From Planctomycetota bacterium (GTDB lineage: Bacteria; Planctomycetota; UBA8108), in assembly GCA_022451445.1 (NCBI GenBank), contig JAKUSY010000172.1, forward strand, positions 1 through 6,732: DNA of 6,732 bases, written 5' to 3'. How positions within the stretch are numbered: position 1 is the stretch's first letter; every line of letters starts with the position of its first letter. Shown here piece by piece: positions 4,985-6,732 of this stretch. The notes below the pieces were generated by a model. It was not told the origin of the DNA and searched no databases. It was given only the letters and a program-made list of their open reading frames with translations. The translations under genes and the position numbers were made by a program.

Positions 4985-6607
4985 ATGAGCGAAAAGAAAA
5001 CCACCGGCAGCCTGCGGCGCCTCGCGCTGCTCATCGCGATGTTCCTTCCGGGAGCCTTCTGTGAAGAGCTCGCGGCGGCGAACGTTCTGCAGGTCGGCTA
5101 CGCCTCAGCCAAGCCCGGGGACGACCGGGTCCATATGACCATCACGGCTACCAACGATGAGCCGATCCACGGCTACAGCCTGGCGCTGGCCTATCCTTCG
5201 GGTGTACTCCAGATGACCGATATCGGCATCTGCGGGACCCACCTCGTGGAGCTCGAGCCTGAATTCGTGGCCCCGCGAATCGACAACGAGCTGGGGATCG
5301 CCCACCTCGCGGTGATCATCGAATTCGAGGCCCCCACGGGTGAAAACTACCTCGAGCCCCTCTCGCCGCAGGATTCTCCGAGAATCGTGGCCCGCCTCAG
5401 CTTCCGGGTTCTTCCCGGGGCCGCGGGCGGCCACTATCCCGTCAGGCTCGTTGACGGGATCGGCGCTCCCGCCGTCTACAATCGCTTCAGCAACGCGGGC
5501 CGCAGCATCCGGCCGGAGCTCAGAAATGGAACCTTCTTCGTCAAGGGCGAGAACGTGCTGGCCCTCGACCGGCGGAGGGCCTTCTGCGGCGCCACCCCCC
5601 AGATGGTCATCCGCGCGCTGGCCAGCCATCCGGATCCGCTCGATGGCTTCTCGATCGGCATATCCTTCGACTGCGAGACCCTCGAGCTCGACCCCGACGA
5701 CGCGCTCCTGGGAATGAATGTCATCGCCTCGCTGGGAAACCAGGTCGAGCTCTTCCAGACCGACATCGACACGCTCCCGGGACCCATGGACTGCCGCTCA
5801 CGTACCGGCGTCATTTTTGACCGGGTGCCGCCCTTCCTCGGACAGAACCTGCTGCCCTCGACGGACTCGCCGCCCACCCAGGAGCTCATGCGCTACACCT
5901 TCCGTCTGAAGAGCAACGCGATCGACTGCGCCGACACCGAGAAGCTCGACCTGCTCCTCGAGGAGCTCGAGCAGCCGGGCTCCCTGAATACGACCTTTAT
6001 CGTCGGCTCCAGCAGCATCACCCCGGTAAGAGAGCACGGCAAGATCTACTTCTGCACCGGCACCCTGCGCGGCCGGGTCGTCGACGCGCTCACCGGCGCC
6101 GGACTCGGCGGCGTGCGGGTGGTCACCATCCCGGAAGGAATCAACGCGACCTCCTCGGCCAACGGCAACTTCGTCCTGGTAGATCTTCCCCCGGGGGACT
6201 ACTCCCTCGAGTACGAGAAAAACGGCTACTACTCCGGCGGGCTGCTCGATGTGCCGGTCAGCTGCGGAAATGAAAACAACGCCGAGGAGACCGGCCTCTA
6301 CGCGCTGCCGCCGAGCTGCCCGCCTCCCGAAGGCAGCTTCCGAAGAGGCTTCATCAACAGCGATGCCCGCTCCGATCTCTCCGATGCCATCAGCATCTTC
6401 AACTACCTCTTCAGGGGCTTCGCCCCGCCTGAATGCACGGCGGCCGCCGATGTCAATGCCGACAACCGTCTCGACATCAGCGATGGCATCTTCATGCTGA
6501 ACTTCCTCTTCGGCAACGGCCCGCCACCCTACTCTCCCTACGAGGAATGCGGCACCGATCCGGACAGCACGCTCGGCTGCGTACGCTCCTACGCCTGCGA
6601 GCAATGA
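4985..6607 (+). CDS. Secreted protein with two cohesin-like modules, CNA-B-like domain and dockerin
   Basis: The protein has 540 residues and no catalytic motif I recognise. The first 26-32 residues are an export signal (RRLALLIAMFLPGAFC, with cleavage after AFC or after LAAA; no lipobox). Two beta-sandwich modules resembling cohesins follow. The first covers about 33-187 (DDRVHMTITATND, then GYSLALAYPSGVLQM). The second covers about 190-357 (GFSIGISFDCETLEL, then MRYTFRLK). Residues about 361-425 look like a CNA-B or carboxypeptidase-regulatory fold (LRGRVVDALTGAGLGGVRVV, then GNFVLVDLPPGDYSLEYEKNGY). A dockerin at about 450-540 ends in a Pro-rich, Cys-containing tail. It is presumably extracellular and structural, and is co-transcribed with the gene 13 bases upstream. 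Module names rest on motif style by eye; the cohesin-like call is the least certain. Confidence 0.83.
   Translation: MSEKKTTGSLRRLALLIAMFLPGAFCEELAAANVLQVGYASAKPGDDRVHMTITATNDEPIHGYSLALAYPSGVLQMTDIGICGTHLVELEPEFVAPRIDNELGIAHLAVIIEFEAPTGENYLEPLSPQDSPRIVARLSFRVLPGAAGGHYPVRLVDGIGAPAVYNRFSNAGRSIRPELRNGTFFVKGENVLALDRRRAFCGATPQMVIRALASHPDPLDGFSIGISFDCETLELDPDDALLGMNVIASLGNQVELFQTDIDTLPGPMDCRSRTGVIFDRVPPFLGQNLLPSTDSPPTQELMRYTFRLKSNAIDCADTEKLDLLLEELEQPGSLNTTFIVGSSSITPVREHGKIYFCTGTLRGRVVDALTGAGLGGVRVVTIPEGINATSSANGNFVLVDLPPGDYSLEYEKNGYYSGGLLDVPVSCGNENNAEETGLYALPPSCPPPEGSFRRGFINSDARSDLSDAISIFNYLFRGFAPPECTAAADVNADNRLDISDGIFMLNFLFGNGPPPYSPYEECGTDPDSTLGCVRSYACEQ
6332..6595 (+). other. Dockerin module of the second exported protein, first loop degenerate
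   Basis: Residues 450-537 of the second exported protein align with the dockerin of the upstream gene. Loop one reads FINSDARSDLSD. The position-1 Asp is replaced by Phe456 and the usual Gly at position 6 is Ala461, while N458, D460, D464 and D467 remain. Loop two, DVNADNRLDISD, keeps D489, N491, D493, D497 and D500. One normal and one weakened calcium site would be expected. The tail has CGTDPDSTLGC plus an extra Cys in YACEQ at the very end. Confidence 0.75.
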
Positions 6608-6619
6608 GCCCGAACGCCA

Positions 6620-6732
6620 CCTGAGGTCATCGACCTTTCCGGTCTGCTCCCACGAGAGATCCGGGCGGCCGAAGTGGCCGTACCTGGCCGTATCAAGGTA
6701 GATAGGACGGCGCAGATTGAGCGTCTCGATGA
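6620..6732 (-). CDS. metK: S-adenosylmethionine synthetase, C-terminal fragment (right edge)
   Basis: The minus strand from the right edge reads IETLNLRRPIYLDTARYGHF, then GRPDLSWEQTGKVDDLR. This is the conserved C-terminal end of MetK, which makes S-adenosylmethionine from methionine and ATP in the cytoplasm; the family ends in YGHFGR, an aromatic/WE pair and a KVxxLR-like tail. The rest lies beyond the window. The end given is the last family-like codon (AGG at 6622-6620), not a stop codon. The next codon is TGG, one base from TGA or TAG, and the frame then stays open on the minus strand to a stop at 5798-5800, antisense to the second exported gene. I read the extra stretch as non-native: a lost stop or a sequence error. 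Confidence 0.85.

Noticed and set aside
5798..6604. 268-codon minus-strand ORF opposite the second exported gene, as an independent gene
   Set aside because: It is the in-frame continuation of the metK frame starting at an arbitrary TTG, has no ribosome binding site, and has the composition of an antisense shadow. It is discussed only as the missing metK stop.
6666..6690. CGGCC-GAAGT-GGCCG inverted repeat and repeated GGCCGTA near the right edge
   Set aside because: It lies in the conserved YGHFGR-encoding part of metK, so coding constraint explains it, and no T run follows.

Overview
The window carries two gene blocks of different character, from a GC-rich bacterium. The left third is a minus-strand housekeeping run: asparaginyl-tRNA synthetase (asnS), nicotinate-nucleotide adenylyltransferase (nadD), then the N-terminal end of an alanine dehydrogenase (ald) running off the left edge. 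The right two thirds is a plus-strand pair of large exported proteins, each ending in a two-loop dockerin-type calcium-binding module. At the far right edge the C-terminus of S-adenosylmethionine synthetase (metK) faces the second exported gene on the minus strand.

Organism: no rRNA or other lineage marker is present. The C-terminal dockerin pattern (Asp-rich loop, LSDA helix, Cys-Asp/Ala-Ala-Asp, second loop, LDISD, then a Pro-rich DP..LGC tail), together with a Cys-bordered FN3-like module, is a combination I associate from memory with Planctomycetota and similar environmental, often marine, phyla. This is an inference from protein style; a metagenome-assembled genome is plausible.

Layout: 1-172 ald (partial, -); 173-309 gap with a strong AT-cored palindrome and two AAGCTT sites; 310-921 nadD (-); 970-2283 asnS (-); 2284-2748 divergent intergenic region with a 3 x 14 bp tandem repeat and a nested hairpin; 2749-4971 secreted beta-propeller/FN3/dockerin protein (+); 4985-6607 secreted cohesin-like/CNA-B-like/dockerin protein (+); about 6620-6732 metK C-terminus (-).

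How the genes relate: asnS and nadD are 48 bases apart and probably co-transcribed. They supply Asn-tRNA and NAD, with no shared pathway apparent. The two exported proteins are 13 bases apart with a strong ribosome binding site, so they are almost certainly one operon. One carries propellers plus a dockerin, and the other carries two cohesin-like sandwiches plus a dockerin. That makes a cell-surface or extracellular assembly held by cohesin-dockerin-type contacts a testable idea. The most surprising structural point is that the metK reading frame shows no stop codon where the family normally ends. It stays open, antisense to the second exported gene, for about 270 more codons, most simply explained by a one-base error or stop loss.
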